10,269 nucleotides of DNA from an uncultured Bacteroidales bacterium (lineage in GTDB: Bacteria > Bacteroidota > Bacteroidia > Bacteroidales > UBA932): contig CABQAB010000048.1 in NCBI GenBank assembly GCA_902461985.1, positions 1 through 10,269 of the forward strand, in the 5' to 3' direction. Within the stretch, counting starts at the first letter, position 1. Every line of letters begins with the position of its first letter. The notes under the pieces are model-generated. The model did no database searches. It was not told where the DNA came from and saw only the letters and a list, made by a program, of their open reading frames with translations. The position numbers and the translations under genes were made by a program. Positions 1-6,184 of the stretch are shown here, one piece after another.

Positions 1-56
1 GCCAGCCATGCTTCCACGAATCCTGATCGTTGACGACGAAAGCAGCATCTGCATAG
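1..56 (+). other. Fragment resembling the start of a response regulator, joined to ffh
   Basis: From the ATG at 8-10 the frame reads MLPRILIVDDESSIC, which has the hydrophobic strand plus acidic pair (ILIVDDE) typical of the first beta strand of response-regulator receiver domains. The frame then runs out of any receiver-like sequence and stops at 80-82, already inside ffh sequence. In the ffh frame the same stretch contains stops at 24-26 and 54-56, so it cannot encode the missing part of Ffh. The fragment is only about 15 codons, so the family call is suggestive rather than firm. It is not a functional gene here. Confidence 0.45.
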
Positions 57-935
57 CAGGTCGGTGTGCCTGTATATTCTGAAGAAGGTGTGCAGGACCC
101 TGTTGCAATCGCCGGCAGGGCTATTGCAAAAGCCAAGTCAGACGGATTTGCTGCAGTAATTGTCGATACGGCGGGACGGCTTGCCGTCGATGAGGAACTG
201 ATGAACGAGATTTCCGCTCTGAAAAATGCAGTCAAGCCTGACGAAGTCCTGTTCGTTGCTGATGCCATGACCGGCCAGGACGCTGTCTCGACCGCAAAAA
301 TCTTCAATGAAAGGCTGGATTTCAACGGAGTGGTGCTCACGAAGATGGACGGTGACACAAGAGGAGGTGCCGCCCTTTCCATACGCACGATTACCGGCAA
401 GCCGATCAAGTTCGTCAGCACCGGAGAGAAGATGGAGGCTCTGGATTCCTTCCACCCTCAGCGTATGGCTGACCGTATTCTCGGAATGGGTGACGTGGTC
501 TCCCTCGTGGAAAAGGCTCAGGAGCAGTTTGACGAGAAGCAGGCGCGGGAACTCAAGAAGAAACTTGCCAAGGACCAGTTTACGCTTCAGGACTTCTACA
601 ACCAGATCCAGCAGGTCAAGAAAATGGGTGACATCAAGGATATAGCCGGTATGCTTCCCGGCATGGACAAGGCTCTCAAGGATGTCGACATAGACAATAA
701 AAAGGCTTTTACGTCAACCGAGGCGATTATCCTTTCAATGACGCCGTACGAGAGGGAACATCCCGAGGCAATCAACGGCAGCCGCAAGAAAAGGATTGCA
801 GCCGGAAGCGGCACCCAGATCCAGGACGTGAACAAGCTCCTCAAGCAGTTCGAAGGAATGAGGAAGATGATGAAGATGGCCATGGGAGCCGGCGGAAAGA
901 TGAATATGATGCGGTCGATGATGCGTCATCGATAG
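57..935 (+). CDS. ffh: Signal recognition particle protein Ffh (SRP54), 5'-truncated
   Basis: Ffh is the GTPase protein of the signal recognition particle; with 4.5S RNA and receptor FtsY it delivers nascent inner-membrane proteins to the translocon. The frame from 57 (QVGVPVYSEEG) carries the rest of the G domain: DTAGR at about 165, the guanine-specificity motif TKMDGD at about 339, GGAALSI, and the GEKMEAL..FHP..R.LGMGD closing segment. The M domain follows from about base 590, with the methionine-rich tail (MRKMMKMAMG, MNMMRSMM) that binds signal sequences and RNA. Only 292 residues are present against about 440-450 usually; the N domain and P-loop are missing. An in-frame TAG lies immediately upstream at 54-56 and the sequence before it is unrelated, so this copy cannot make a working Ffh as it stands. 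The GTG at 66 is an internal valine codon, not a believable start. Confidence 0.95.
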   Translation, partial: QVGVPVYSEEGVQDPVAIAGRAIAKAKSDGFAAVIVDTAGRLAVDEELMNEISALKNAVKPDEVLFVADAMTGQDAVSTAKIFNERLDFNGVVLTKMDGDTRGGAALSIRTITGKPIKFVSTGEKMEALDSFHPQRMADRILGMGDVVSLVEKAQEQFDEKQARELKKKLAKDQFTLQDFYNQIQQVKKMGDIKDIAGMLPGMDKALKDVDIDNKKAFTSTEAIILSMTPYEREHPEAINGSRKKRIAAGSGTQIQDVNKLLKQFEGMRKMMKMAMGAGGKMNMMRSMMRHR

Positions 936-953
936 ACTTAGACGTGGTATATT

Positions 954-973
954 GGTCAATCTGCGGCGTTGCC
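954..973. repeat. Direct repeat copy 1 of the ffh-downstream intergenic element
   Basis: The 20 bases GGTCAATCTGCGGCGTTGCC occur here and, identical, at 1067-1086, a period of 113 bp. The repeat starts 18 bp after the ffh stop. Outside the 20 bases the flanks differ. The pair brackets a unit that also contains a small hairpin at 995-1008. Confidence 0.9.
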
Positions 974-1066
974 TGCGGGACATCTCCTCGGTCACTACCG
1001 TCAGGTAGCTCCCTCGTCGCTGCCCTTGACGCCTTGCATCTCAACCATTCTACCCCGTCTAATAAC
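974..1066. repeat. Core of a probable dispersed intergenic repeat, with hairpin
   Basis: This segment between the two 20-bp repeats has no plausible gene. It contains the inverted repeat CTACC-GTCA-GGTAG (995-1008) flanked by CGGTCA on the left and CTCCCTCGTCGCTGCC on the right. From memory, blocks of the form GAGGGAGC-TAC-(loop)-GTA-GTGACCGAG, read on the minus strand as here, recur between genes in Bacteroidales genomes, so I regard it as one copy of a dispersed repeat. That it is repeated elsewhere in the genome cannot be seen from this window. Confidence 0.55.
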
Positions 1067-1086
1067 GGTCAATCTGCGGCGTTGCC
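1067..1086. repeat. Direct repeat copy 2 of the ffh-downstream intergenic element
   Basis: This is an exact second copy of the 20-bp repeat at 954-973. Its 3' end feeds directly into a strong hairpin (1083-1108), and its AATCTGC (1071-1077) is also the inverse of GCAGATT (1106-1112) at the end of the GSCFA gene. Confidence 0.9.
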
Positions 1087-1108
1087 GGCAGGGTATATCT
1101 GCCAGGCA
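1083..1108. terminator. Hairpin between convergent ffh and GSCFA gene, possible terminator
   Basis: TGCCGGCAG (1083-1091) pairs with CTGCC-A-GGCA (1099-1108), a 9-bp GC-rich stem with one bulged A and a 7-base loop. It begins two bases beyond the minus-strand stop codon at 1111-1113, and ffh arrives from the other side, so it sits exactly between converging transcripts. There is no clear T tract on either side, so intrinsic termination is uncertain. An overlapping perfect dyad, ATCTGCC-A-GGCAGAT, covers 1097-1111. Confidence 0.4.
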
Positions 1109-1110
1109 GA

Positions 1111-1977
1111 TTACCGCAAATTTACTCCCATGTCTATATGCTGAGACCGTCTGAATGATTTTTCGTTCAGGCGGTATTTTTCTTTGTCCTCGGGCGACAA
1201 TGCCCAGTCTATGAACCTTTCAAATATATAGTTCTCCGCCTGTAATGACGGATGAACCATGTCTTCGGCATAGAAGCGGTAGTCCCGGAGTTCGTCCATG
1301 ACTATTTCGTAGGCAGGGAAATATTCGCAGTTTTCCTTGTGCCGTCGTATGATTTCGTCCGTGCACAGCAGCAGATTGGCTTTGCTGAGACTGTTCCCGT
1401 GCGCCCCGTCTGCCATATGCCGTATGGGGCTGACGGTGAAGATGATGTCTTTTCCGCAGCCTGCAATCTTATCTGTCAACTCCAGAGTCTCATCCCGGCT
1501 CAGAAAGAATCTCTCGAACTCGGCAGCATTTCTTTTCAGACAGTTCGCCACTGTCATATTACTGTCCCTATGACGGTAACACCATGATGTCCCGAGAGTT
1601 ATAATCACTTTGCCGCAGCCCCTCCAAAATGCGGAGGCCTTGTCCAACGCGGCATTCGCCGATTCAAGGAATTCTTCCGCACTGCCCTTTGCTGCAAGGG
1701 TGTGATGATGGAAAGATCCGATTTTCTGGCTGCCGCTTCCGAGCTGCACGCAGTCTTTCATGCTGAAATGCTCCCCGGACTGCAGCCTTTCAATGCTTCG
1801 GGCTATGGAAGCGGGATTATATAATGTCCCGAAAGGGTTTGACATGGCGTCAAAACCGGTTTCAGCGAGTTTGCGGCCTGTGCACCCGGCAAAACAGCTG
1901 CCGAGAACCATGATTCTGTCAGAATAGCCTATTCCTATGGACGAATGAGGAAATTCGACCGGTGTATTGAGTTTCAT
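1111..1977 (-). CDS. GSCFA-domain protein (SGNH/GDSL hydrolase-like)
   Basis: This 288-residue protein belongs to the GSCFA family, common in Bacteroidota and related to SGNH/GDSL esterases. The family has no firmly established substrate; an esterase or acyl-hydrolase role on a polysaccharide or lipid is an inference. The name motif GSCFA is at residues 26-30 (Ser27 the likely nucleophile). It is followed by NPFGTLYNPASI, TLGTSWCY and FTVSPIRH, and near the C-terminus by DMVHPS (Asp239 and His242, the expected catalytic Asp-His pair). I see no signal peptide, so it is probably cytoplasmic. The open frame continues upstream past 1977, but the start MKLNTPVEF matches the family N-terminus and lies 17 nt after a promoter box at 1995-2002. 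The gene diverges from the beta-barrel gene and converges with ffh. Confidence 0.9.
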   Translation of the reverse strand: MKLNTPVEFPHSSIGIGYSDRIMVLGSCFAGCTGRKLAETGFDAMSNPFGTLYNPASIARSIERLQSGEHFSMKDCVQLGSGSQKIGSFHHHTLAAKGSAEEFLESANAALDKASAFWRGCGKVIITLGTSWCYRHRDSNMTVANCLKRNAAEFERFFLSRDETLELTDKIAGCGKDIIFTVSPIRHMADGAHGNSLSKANLLLCTDEIIRRHKENCEYFPAYEIVMDELRDYRFYAEDMVHPSLQAENYIFERFIDWALSPEDKEKYRLNEKSFRRSQHIDMGVNLR

Positions 1978-1994
1978 AATATCCGAACTTTGCC

Positions 1995-2002
1995 CAAAAT
2001 TA
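1995..2002 (-). promoter_or_regulatory. -7 box TAATTTTG for the GSCFA gene
   Basis: On the minus strand the sequence reads TAATTTTG, a full match to the Bacteroidota -7 consensus TAnnTTTG. It leaves 17 nt to the ATG. No TTTG -33 element is found at the usual 19-21 nt upstream. It sits one base away from the plus-strand box at 2004-2011. Confidence 0.6.
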
Positions 2003-2003
2003 C

Positions 2004-2011
2004 TAAATTTG
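2004..2011 (+). promoter_or_regulatory. -7 box TAAATTTG for the beta-barrel gene
   Basis: TAAATTTG matches the TAnnTTTG consensus and lies 20 nt before the ATG at 2032. A TTTG occurs at 1989-1992 but the spacing (11 nt) is too short for a standard -33 element. With the opposing box it forms the near-palindrome CAAAATTA-C-TAAATTTG. Confidence 0.6.
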
Positions 2012-2031
2012 CGCGAGATAATGATTTTGAG

Positions 2032-3183
2032 ATGAAAAAACTGATATTTCTGTTGTGCGTGCTGTCCACCGTCGAATTTGTCTCTGCCGCACAGATACGC
2101 CTTGAATACGATGTCCGCTTTGATTTCAGATTCGACAACCGGGAGTATGACAGAAGCGGTTTCCAGCGTTCCTGCACCTTGTTCGGAGCAAGACTTGAAC
2201 CTTCGGTGGGATTCAGTGCTGATGCAGGAAAAACTCATCACTGCCTCATGGCTGGAATCGACGCCCTCGCGCAGTTCGGCGCTACAGACAGGGAAACAGC
2301 CTTGAACCTGATGTTCTGGTACAGATTAGGAATGACTTACGGAAAGACAGATTTCAATATAACCGCAGGCCTCATGCCCCGTTATTTCTCGAAAGGGGAG
2401 TGGTCTCCGGCATTTTTCTCCGATGAGTTGAAGTTCTATGACAACCGTTTCGACGGCATCATCTTCTCCTGGGACAATCCCAAATACTACTTCGAACTCG
2501 GCTGTGACTGGAACGGTCTGTACGGTGCGGAGCGCAGGGAAGAGTTCATGATTTTCACTTCAGGCAGATATAGGCCGGTAAAGTGGTTCAGAGCGGGTTG
2601 GGAAGCATACTTCCACCATTATTCATGTTCATGGAAGGCAAGCGGCGTCTGTGACGACATACTCGCTGAGCCGTATGTCTTATTTGATTTCGGTCACTTC
2701 GCCCATATTCAGGAACTTTCAATCCGCGCAGGCTGGATTCAGGCCTTGCAGCGCGACCGCAAATTCATAGGGCATTTCGTCGCACCATACGCAGGCGAAA
2801 TCGTGGCGACGGTCCAGCATTGGGGAGCCGGTATCAGCAACCGTTTCACAGCCGGCAGGAATCTTCAGCCATATTGGTATCATACGGATGACACGGGAGC
2901 GGTCTATGGCAACGCTTTCTACAAAGGAGACCCGTTCTATCAGATGACCGATCCACGTTCCGACGGCTGGACGGGCATAAACAACGGGAGCACAAGAGAT
3001 TTGTCCTCAGGCCTTTACGACAGGCTCGAAATCTATTATGCTCCCAAGATATGCAGAGGAGTGGACATAAAGGCCTCCCTCTTTTTCCATTTCCATTCAG
3101 GACAATACTCCGGAACGAACCAGTCTGTGTCTATTCTTTTCGACCTTCACGAGCTGATGAGTTTCATCAAAGCCCGGAAATAA
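2032..3183 (+). CDS. Predicted outer-membrane beta-barrel protein of unknown function
   Basis: I do not recognise a named family. The 383-residue product begins with a clear signal peptide (MKKLIFLLCVLSTVEFVSA, cleavage likely before AQIR), so it is exported. The mature part is rich in aromatic residues and in short alternating polar/hydrophobic strands (for example IRLEYDVRFDFRF, KYYFELGCDW, WFRAGWEAYFHHY, IKASLFFHFHSG), which suggests an outer-membrane barrel or porin-like protein. There are no long hydrophobic helices. The start is set at 2032 rather than the in-frame ATG at 1945 because the upstream residues are not signal-like and the promoter box at 2004-2011 lies between them. The 3' end overlaps the end of the convergent phosphorylase gene by 17 bp. 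A role as an uptake or structural barrel is inference only. Confidence 0.8.
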   Translation: MKKLIFLLCVLSTVEFVSAAQIRLEYDVRFDFRFDNREYDRSGFQRSCTLFGARLEPSVGFSADAGKTHHCLMAGIDALAQFGATDRETALNLMFWYRLGMTYGKTDFNITAGLMPRYFSKGEWSPAFFSDELKFYDNRFDGIIFSWDNPKYYFELGCDWNGLYGAERREEFMIFTSGRYRPVKWFRAGWEAYFHHYSCSWKASGVCDDILAEPYVLFDFGHFAHIQELSIRAGWIQALQRDRKFIGHFVAPYAGEIVATVQHWGAGISNRFTAGRNLQPYWYHTDDTGAVYGNAFYKGDPFYQMTDPRSDGWTGINNGSTRDLSSGLYDRLEIYYAPKICRGVDIKASLFFHFHSGQYSGTNQSVSILFDLHELMSFIKARK

Positions 3184-3991
3184 GCCTTTCGAAGATTATA
3201 GACATCTTTTCGGATGCCGCTTCAGCGGCCCGGACTATTTCGTTTTCATCGGTGACATAGTCGTCAGGGTTGCTGTGGGCCTCGTCCGTGATTACGGACA
3301 TCCCGAACACCGGTATTCCCGCATGTCTTGCCGCAATCACCTCCGGAGTCGTCGACATCCCTACCGCATCCGCACCTATCTTGCGGAAGAACGCATATTC
3401 TGCAGGAGTCTCGTATGTCGGCCCGGTGCAGGCTAAATATACACCTTCCTTCAACGCTATTCCATATTCTTCGCTGATGCTCCTGACCTTGGCTATGAGT
3501 CCGGGATCGTACGGGCGGGTCATATCCGGAAAACGCGGTCCTAAATCAGTCTTGTTCGGACCTACCAAAGGGTTGGGAATCATGTTGATATGGTCGCGTA
3601 TAATCATCAGGTCCCCGACTTTGTAATCGAAATTCACTCCTCCTGCCGCATTGGAAACAAGTAGAGTCCTGATGCCGAGGCAGATCATAACCCTGACAGG
3701 AAGCACCACCGTTTCGGGGCTGTGCCCTTCGTAATAATGGTAGCGTCCCTGCATTGCGACGACCCTTTTCCCGCCCATGGTGCCGAATACGAAGTTGCCT
3801 TTGTGTCCTATAGCCGTGGCTGCGGGCATACCGGGAATGTCCGCATAATGCAGGGCGCGGGCCTCTTGTATGTTTTCGGCGAAATTGCCCAGGCCGCTGC
3901 CGAGTATGATGCCGACTTCAGGCCGCCAGTCTCCTATGATGCTCTTGATGTAGTCTGCGATGTGCTTCGCGCTGCCTGTTCCTGTTTCCAT
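3167..3991 (-). CDS. Purine nucleoside phosphorylase paralogue with Asp at the base-specificity position
   Basis: A 274-residue trimeric-type PNP (the human PNP / bacterial PNP-I family). Such enzymes use phosphate to split purine nucleosides into base and (deoxy)ribose-1-phosphate in the cytoplasm. Visible motifs are GSGLG (phosphate, residues 31-35), MQGRYHYYEG (His85), SNAAGG, GPTYETPAE (Glu194, equivalent to human Glu201) and DAVGMST (Met212, human Met219). The residue equivalent to human Asn243, in the motif ITN, is Asp236 here (codon 3284-3286). Asp at this place favours 6-aminopurines in engineered human PNP and is natural in MTA phosphorylases. It starts only 3 nt after the stop of the upstream PNP paralogue, so it is the third gene of the operon. 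Its stop lies within the convergent barrel gene; a small TGATGA/TCATCA hairpin (3155-3169) spans the stop, without a T tract. Confidence 0.93.
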   Translation of the reverse strand: METGTGSAKHIADYIKSIIGDWRPEVGIILGSGLGNFAENIQEARALHYADIPGMPAATAIGHKGNFVFGTMGGKRVVAMQGRYHYYEGHSPETVVLPVRVMICLGIRTLLVSNAAGGVNFDYKVGDLMIIRDHINMIPNPLVGPNKTDLGPRFPDMTRPYDPGLIAKVRSISEEYGIALKEGVYLACTGPTYETPAEYAFFRKIGADAVGMSTTPEVIAARHAGIPVFGMSVITDEAHSNPDDYVTDENEIVRAAEAASEKMSIIFERLISGL

Positions 3992-3994
3992 AAC

Positions 3995-4822
3995 CTACAA
4001 AGTTGCTATAAGTCTTTCGAAAAGCAGGCTCATCCTGTCTGCAGCCGCATCAGCAGCCCTCACGACGTCATCCCCGTCATTCACATAGTCTTCCGCATAG
4101 TCGTCATGTGCCTCGTTGGTGATTACGGACATTCCGAAAACTGGAATCGAGCTGTGGCGGGCGACTATGACTTCAGGAATGGTGGACATGCCCACGGCAT
4201 CGGCGCCGGCCAGACGGAAATACTTGTATTCGGACGGAGTTTCATATGACGGACCCGTTCCGGCAATATATACACCCTTTTTAAGGACTATTTTCAGTTC
4301 CGAAGCGATGTATTCCGCCTTTTTGATAAGATTCAGGTCGTATGGACGTGTCATGTCCGGGAATCTCGGCCCGAACTCATCCAAATTCCTGCCTATCAAC
4401 GGATTTGGCAGGAGATTGATGTGGTCGCGGATAATCATCAGGTCGCCGACCTTGTAGTCGTAGTTCACTCCTCCGGCCGCATTGGAAACGAAAAGGTATT
4501 CTATTCCGAGGACTTTCATAACCCTGATGGGCAGCGTTACCAGGTCCATAGGATAGCCTTCATAATAATGGAAACGTCCCTGCATTGCCACCACCGTCTT
4601 TCCTCCCAGTTCTCCGCAGATGAAATTGCCTTTGTGTCCTATTGCGGTCGAAACCGGGAATCCGGGGATTTCAGAATAGGGGATAGCAATGGGATTCTGG
4701 ATTCTTTCAGCCAGTTTTCCGAGTCCGCTGCCCAAAACGATTCCGACCAGAGGCTTTCTGCCTCCGATTCTGTCGCTGATATAAGCCGCAGCAGTGTTGA
4801 TTCTCTCGATTCTTTCGTCCAT
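3995..4822 (-). CDS. punA: Purine nucleoside phosphorylase (trimeric type)
   Basis: A 275-residue PNP, the tandem paralogue of the downstream gene (about two thirds identical by eye, collinear without gaps to residue 236). It shows GSGLG (31-35), [25 protein letters not shown] and DAVGMST, and keeps the family-standard Asn236 (codon 4115-4117, equivalent to human Asn243). 6-oxopurine nucleosides such as inosine, guanosine or their 5'-modified forms are therefore the expected substrates. The human His257 that touches the ribose 5'-OH has no obvious counterpart in either paralogue (this one reads VNDGDDVV), which may allow 5'-modified sugars; that is inference from a hand alignment. The ATG is 11 nt after the stop of the deaminase gene with an A-rich leader and no Shine-Dalgarno, as usual in Bacteroidota. 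The symbol is given by family, not by proven function. Confidence 0.93.
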   Translation of the reverse strand: MDERIERINTAAAYISDRIGGRKPLVGIVLGSGLGKLAERIQNPIAIPYSEIPGFPVSTAIGHKGNFICGELGGKTVVAMQGRFHYYEGYPMDLVTLPIRVMKVLGIEYLFVSNAAGGVNYDYKVGDLMIIRDHINLLPNPLIGRNLDEFGPRFPDMTRPYDLNLIKKAEYIASELKIVLKKGVYIAGTGPSYETPSEYKYFRLAGADAVGMSTIPEVIVARHSSIPVFGMSVITNEAHDDYAEDYVNDGDDVVRAADAAADRMSLLFERLIATL

Positions 4823-4833
4823 GATTGTTGGTT

Positions 4834-6102
4834 TTACTGTTTTATTTCTATACGGGAAAGCACTTTCCGTGCCTCTCTGAGTATTTCTTCTTCTCCTTCA
4901 ACCTTGCGGTGTCTCATTATGAATTTTCCGTTGCCTATGAGCGAGTCGATGCAGTCGCTGTGGGCTGAATATACGTAATTGGCAAGGAACGGGGCGGGGG
5001 AGAGGAAATTGTAGCCGCTGATGTCTACAATCTGTATGTCGGCTATCTTTCCCTCTTCGATCAGACCTGTGTCCAGTCCCAAGGCGACAGCACCGTTCAC
5101 CGTTGCCATTTCCACAATTTCGTCCAAAGGGCAGACAGTAGGGTCGAATCTCCATCCCTTCTGCATCATTGCCGATGTCTTCATGGCTTCCAGCATATCC
5201 AGATTGTTGGACGAAGCGCATCCGTCAGTGCCTATGCAGACCTTGCAGCCGGCCTCGCGCAGTTCCTTGTATGGGAAATGGTAGCCGGAACTGAGTTTGA
5301 GATTGGAGTTGATATTGTGGACGCAGGTCACTCTGTTGCGTCCGAGAATTTCAATGTCCCTGTCGCTGAGCCATAATGTGTGTGCGGCAATCAGGTTCGG
5401 ACCGAGGACTCCGATGCTTTCGAGGTATTCGACAGGACTGAGCCCTCCGTGTGCAGCCATGCAGTCATCGACTTCCTTTTTCGTCTCGCTCAGATGGATG
5501 TGCAGCGGCAGCTTGTGAGCCCTTGCGAACTCCGCCGCCCATATCATCATGGGTTCGCTGACGGAATATGGCGCGTGGAATGCCATCGAGAAACGCAGGT
5601 TCCTGTCCCAGCTGCGGGAAATGTCATACATCTTCCAGCATCTGGCCTTCTCGATTTCGTTTTCTGAATCAGTCATCTTGTTTATGACGACATAGGAGGA
5701 AACAGGCCTTACGCCCATCTCGGTCGCTGCCTTGTGCCCGACGAGAGGGAACCAGTAGTGGTCGTTGAAAGTGGTAGTGCCGGTCTTTATCATCTCAAGG
5801 CAGGCTACTTTCGTGCCCCAGTATATGAACTCCTCATCCAGATTCTCTTCTATCGCCCAGACTTTGGCCAGCCACTCGTGGAAGGCCATATCCTCTCCGA
5901 CTCCTCTCATGAGGGACATGGCGGCATGGGTGTGCATGTTCACGAAACCCGGCATGGCGGCTTTCCCGCTGCAGTCCATGACCTCCGCGGCTTCTTCCGC
6001 GACTGTTCCCGCATCTTTGATCGCAGAGATGCGGTCATCCTTGATGAATATGTCTTTCTGAGAGCCGTTACAGCAGATGTTTTTCAATATGATGTCGTAC
6101 AT
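4834..6102 (-). CDS. mtaD: Amidohydrolase, MTA/S-adenosylhomocysteine (adenosine-type) deaminase
   Basis: A 422-residue metal-dependent hydrolase of the MTA/SAH deaminase (MtaD) group, also related to atrazine chlorohydrolase-type enzymes. It should deaminate adenosine-like nucleosides (5'-methylthioadenosine, SAH, 5'-deoxyadenosine or adenosine) to the inosine form. All expected metal and catalytic residues are present: His57 and His59 (NMHTH), His203 with Glu206 (HIHLSE), His241 (AAHTLW) and Asp293 (GTDG, followed by ASSNNLDM). The SNxKLxSG loop is present as NSNLKLSSG, but the preceding motif is VHNIN instead of the common HCP form. Start MYDIILKN at 6102 fits the family N-terminus and lies 17 nt after promoter box 6120-6127; residues in the longer open frame upstream are not conserved-looking. 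It is the first gene of an operon with two PNPs, which supports nucleoside deamination followed by phosphorolysis. Exact substrate is not determinable here. Confidence 0.9.
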   Translation of the reverse strand: MYDIILKNICCNGSQKDIFIKDDRISAIKDAGTVAEEAAEVMDCSGKAAMPGFVNMHTHAAMSLMRGVGEDMAFHEWLAKVWAIEENLDEEFIYWGTKVACLEMIKTGTTTFNDHYWFPLVGHKAATEMGVRPVSSYVVINKMTDSENEIEKARCWKMYDISRSWDRNLRFSMAFHAPYSVSEPMMIWAAEFARAHKLPLHIHLSETKKEVDDCMAAHGGLSPVEYLESIGVLGPNLIAAHTLWLSDRDIEILGRNRVTCVHNINSNLKLSSGYHFPYKELREAGCKVCIGTDGCASSNNLDMLEAMKTSAMMQKGWRFDPTVCPLDEIVEMATVNGAVALGLDTGLIEEGKIADIQIVDISGYNFLSPAPFLANYVYSAHSDCIDSLIGNGKFIMRHRKVEGEEEILREARKVLSRIEIKQ

Positions 6103-6119
6103 GGCTACATTAAATTTTC

Positions 6120-6127
6120 CAAAGGTA
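6120..6127 (-). promoter_or_regulatory. -7 box TACCTTTG for the mtaD-PNP operon
   Basis: The minus strand reads TACCTTTG, a match to TAnnTTTG, with 17 nt to the mtaD ATG. No TTTG -33 element is seen at the usual distance. It shares an 82-bp divergent gap with the zapA-operon promoter. Confidence 0.55.
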
Positions 6128-6136
6128 GCTTTTTTC

Positions 6137-6167
6137 TTTGAATTTTCCCATATCCTCGCTATATTTG
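6137..6167 (+). promoter_or_regulatory. Bacteroidota-type promoter for the coiled-coil-zapA operon
   Basis: TTTG at 6137-6140, a 19-nt spacer and TATATTTG at 6160-6167 match the full Bacteroidota sigma factor consensus (TTTG, 19-21 nt, TAnnTTTG). Transcription should start near 6173, about 10 nt before the ATG at 6185. It is the best-formed promoter in the window. Confidence 0.8.
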
Positions 6168-6184
6168 CGCTGTGGGAACAATCC

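Noticed and set aside
8..82. A short complete open frame starting MLPRILIVDDE, possible small protein
   Set aside because: Only its first 15 codons look like a response regulator; the rest is out-of-frame ffh sequence, so it is a junction product, not a gene.
66..935. Full ffh gene starting at GTG 66
   Set aside because: The GTG is the internal Val of QVGVPVYSEEG; conserved Ffh sequence continues upstream to 57 and the GTPase N-terminal half is missing.
944..1154. Small plus-strand open frames in the gap after ffh
   Set aside because: They are built from the direct repeats and hairpins, have no family resemblance and read into the antisense of the GSCFA gene.
1978..2241. Longer GSCFA protein using an upstream start
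   Set aside because: The extra residues would overlap the divergent barrel gene and its signal peptide, are not family-like, and lie upstream of the promoter box at 1995-2002.
3270..4457. Two similar plus-strand open frames (3270-3626 and 4116-4457)
   Set aside because: They resemble each other only because they are the antisense of the same region of the two PNP paralogues.
6077..6184. N-terminal extension of the coiled-coil protein ([12 protein letters not shown]...)
   Set aside because: It lies across both divergent promoters and before the predicted transcription start, and is partly antisense to mtaD.
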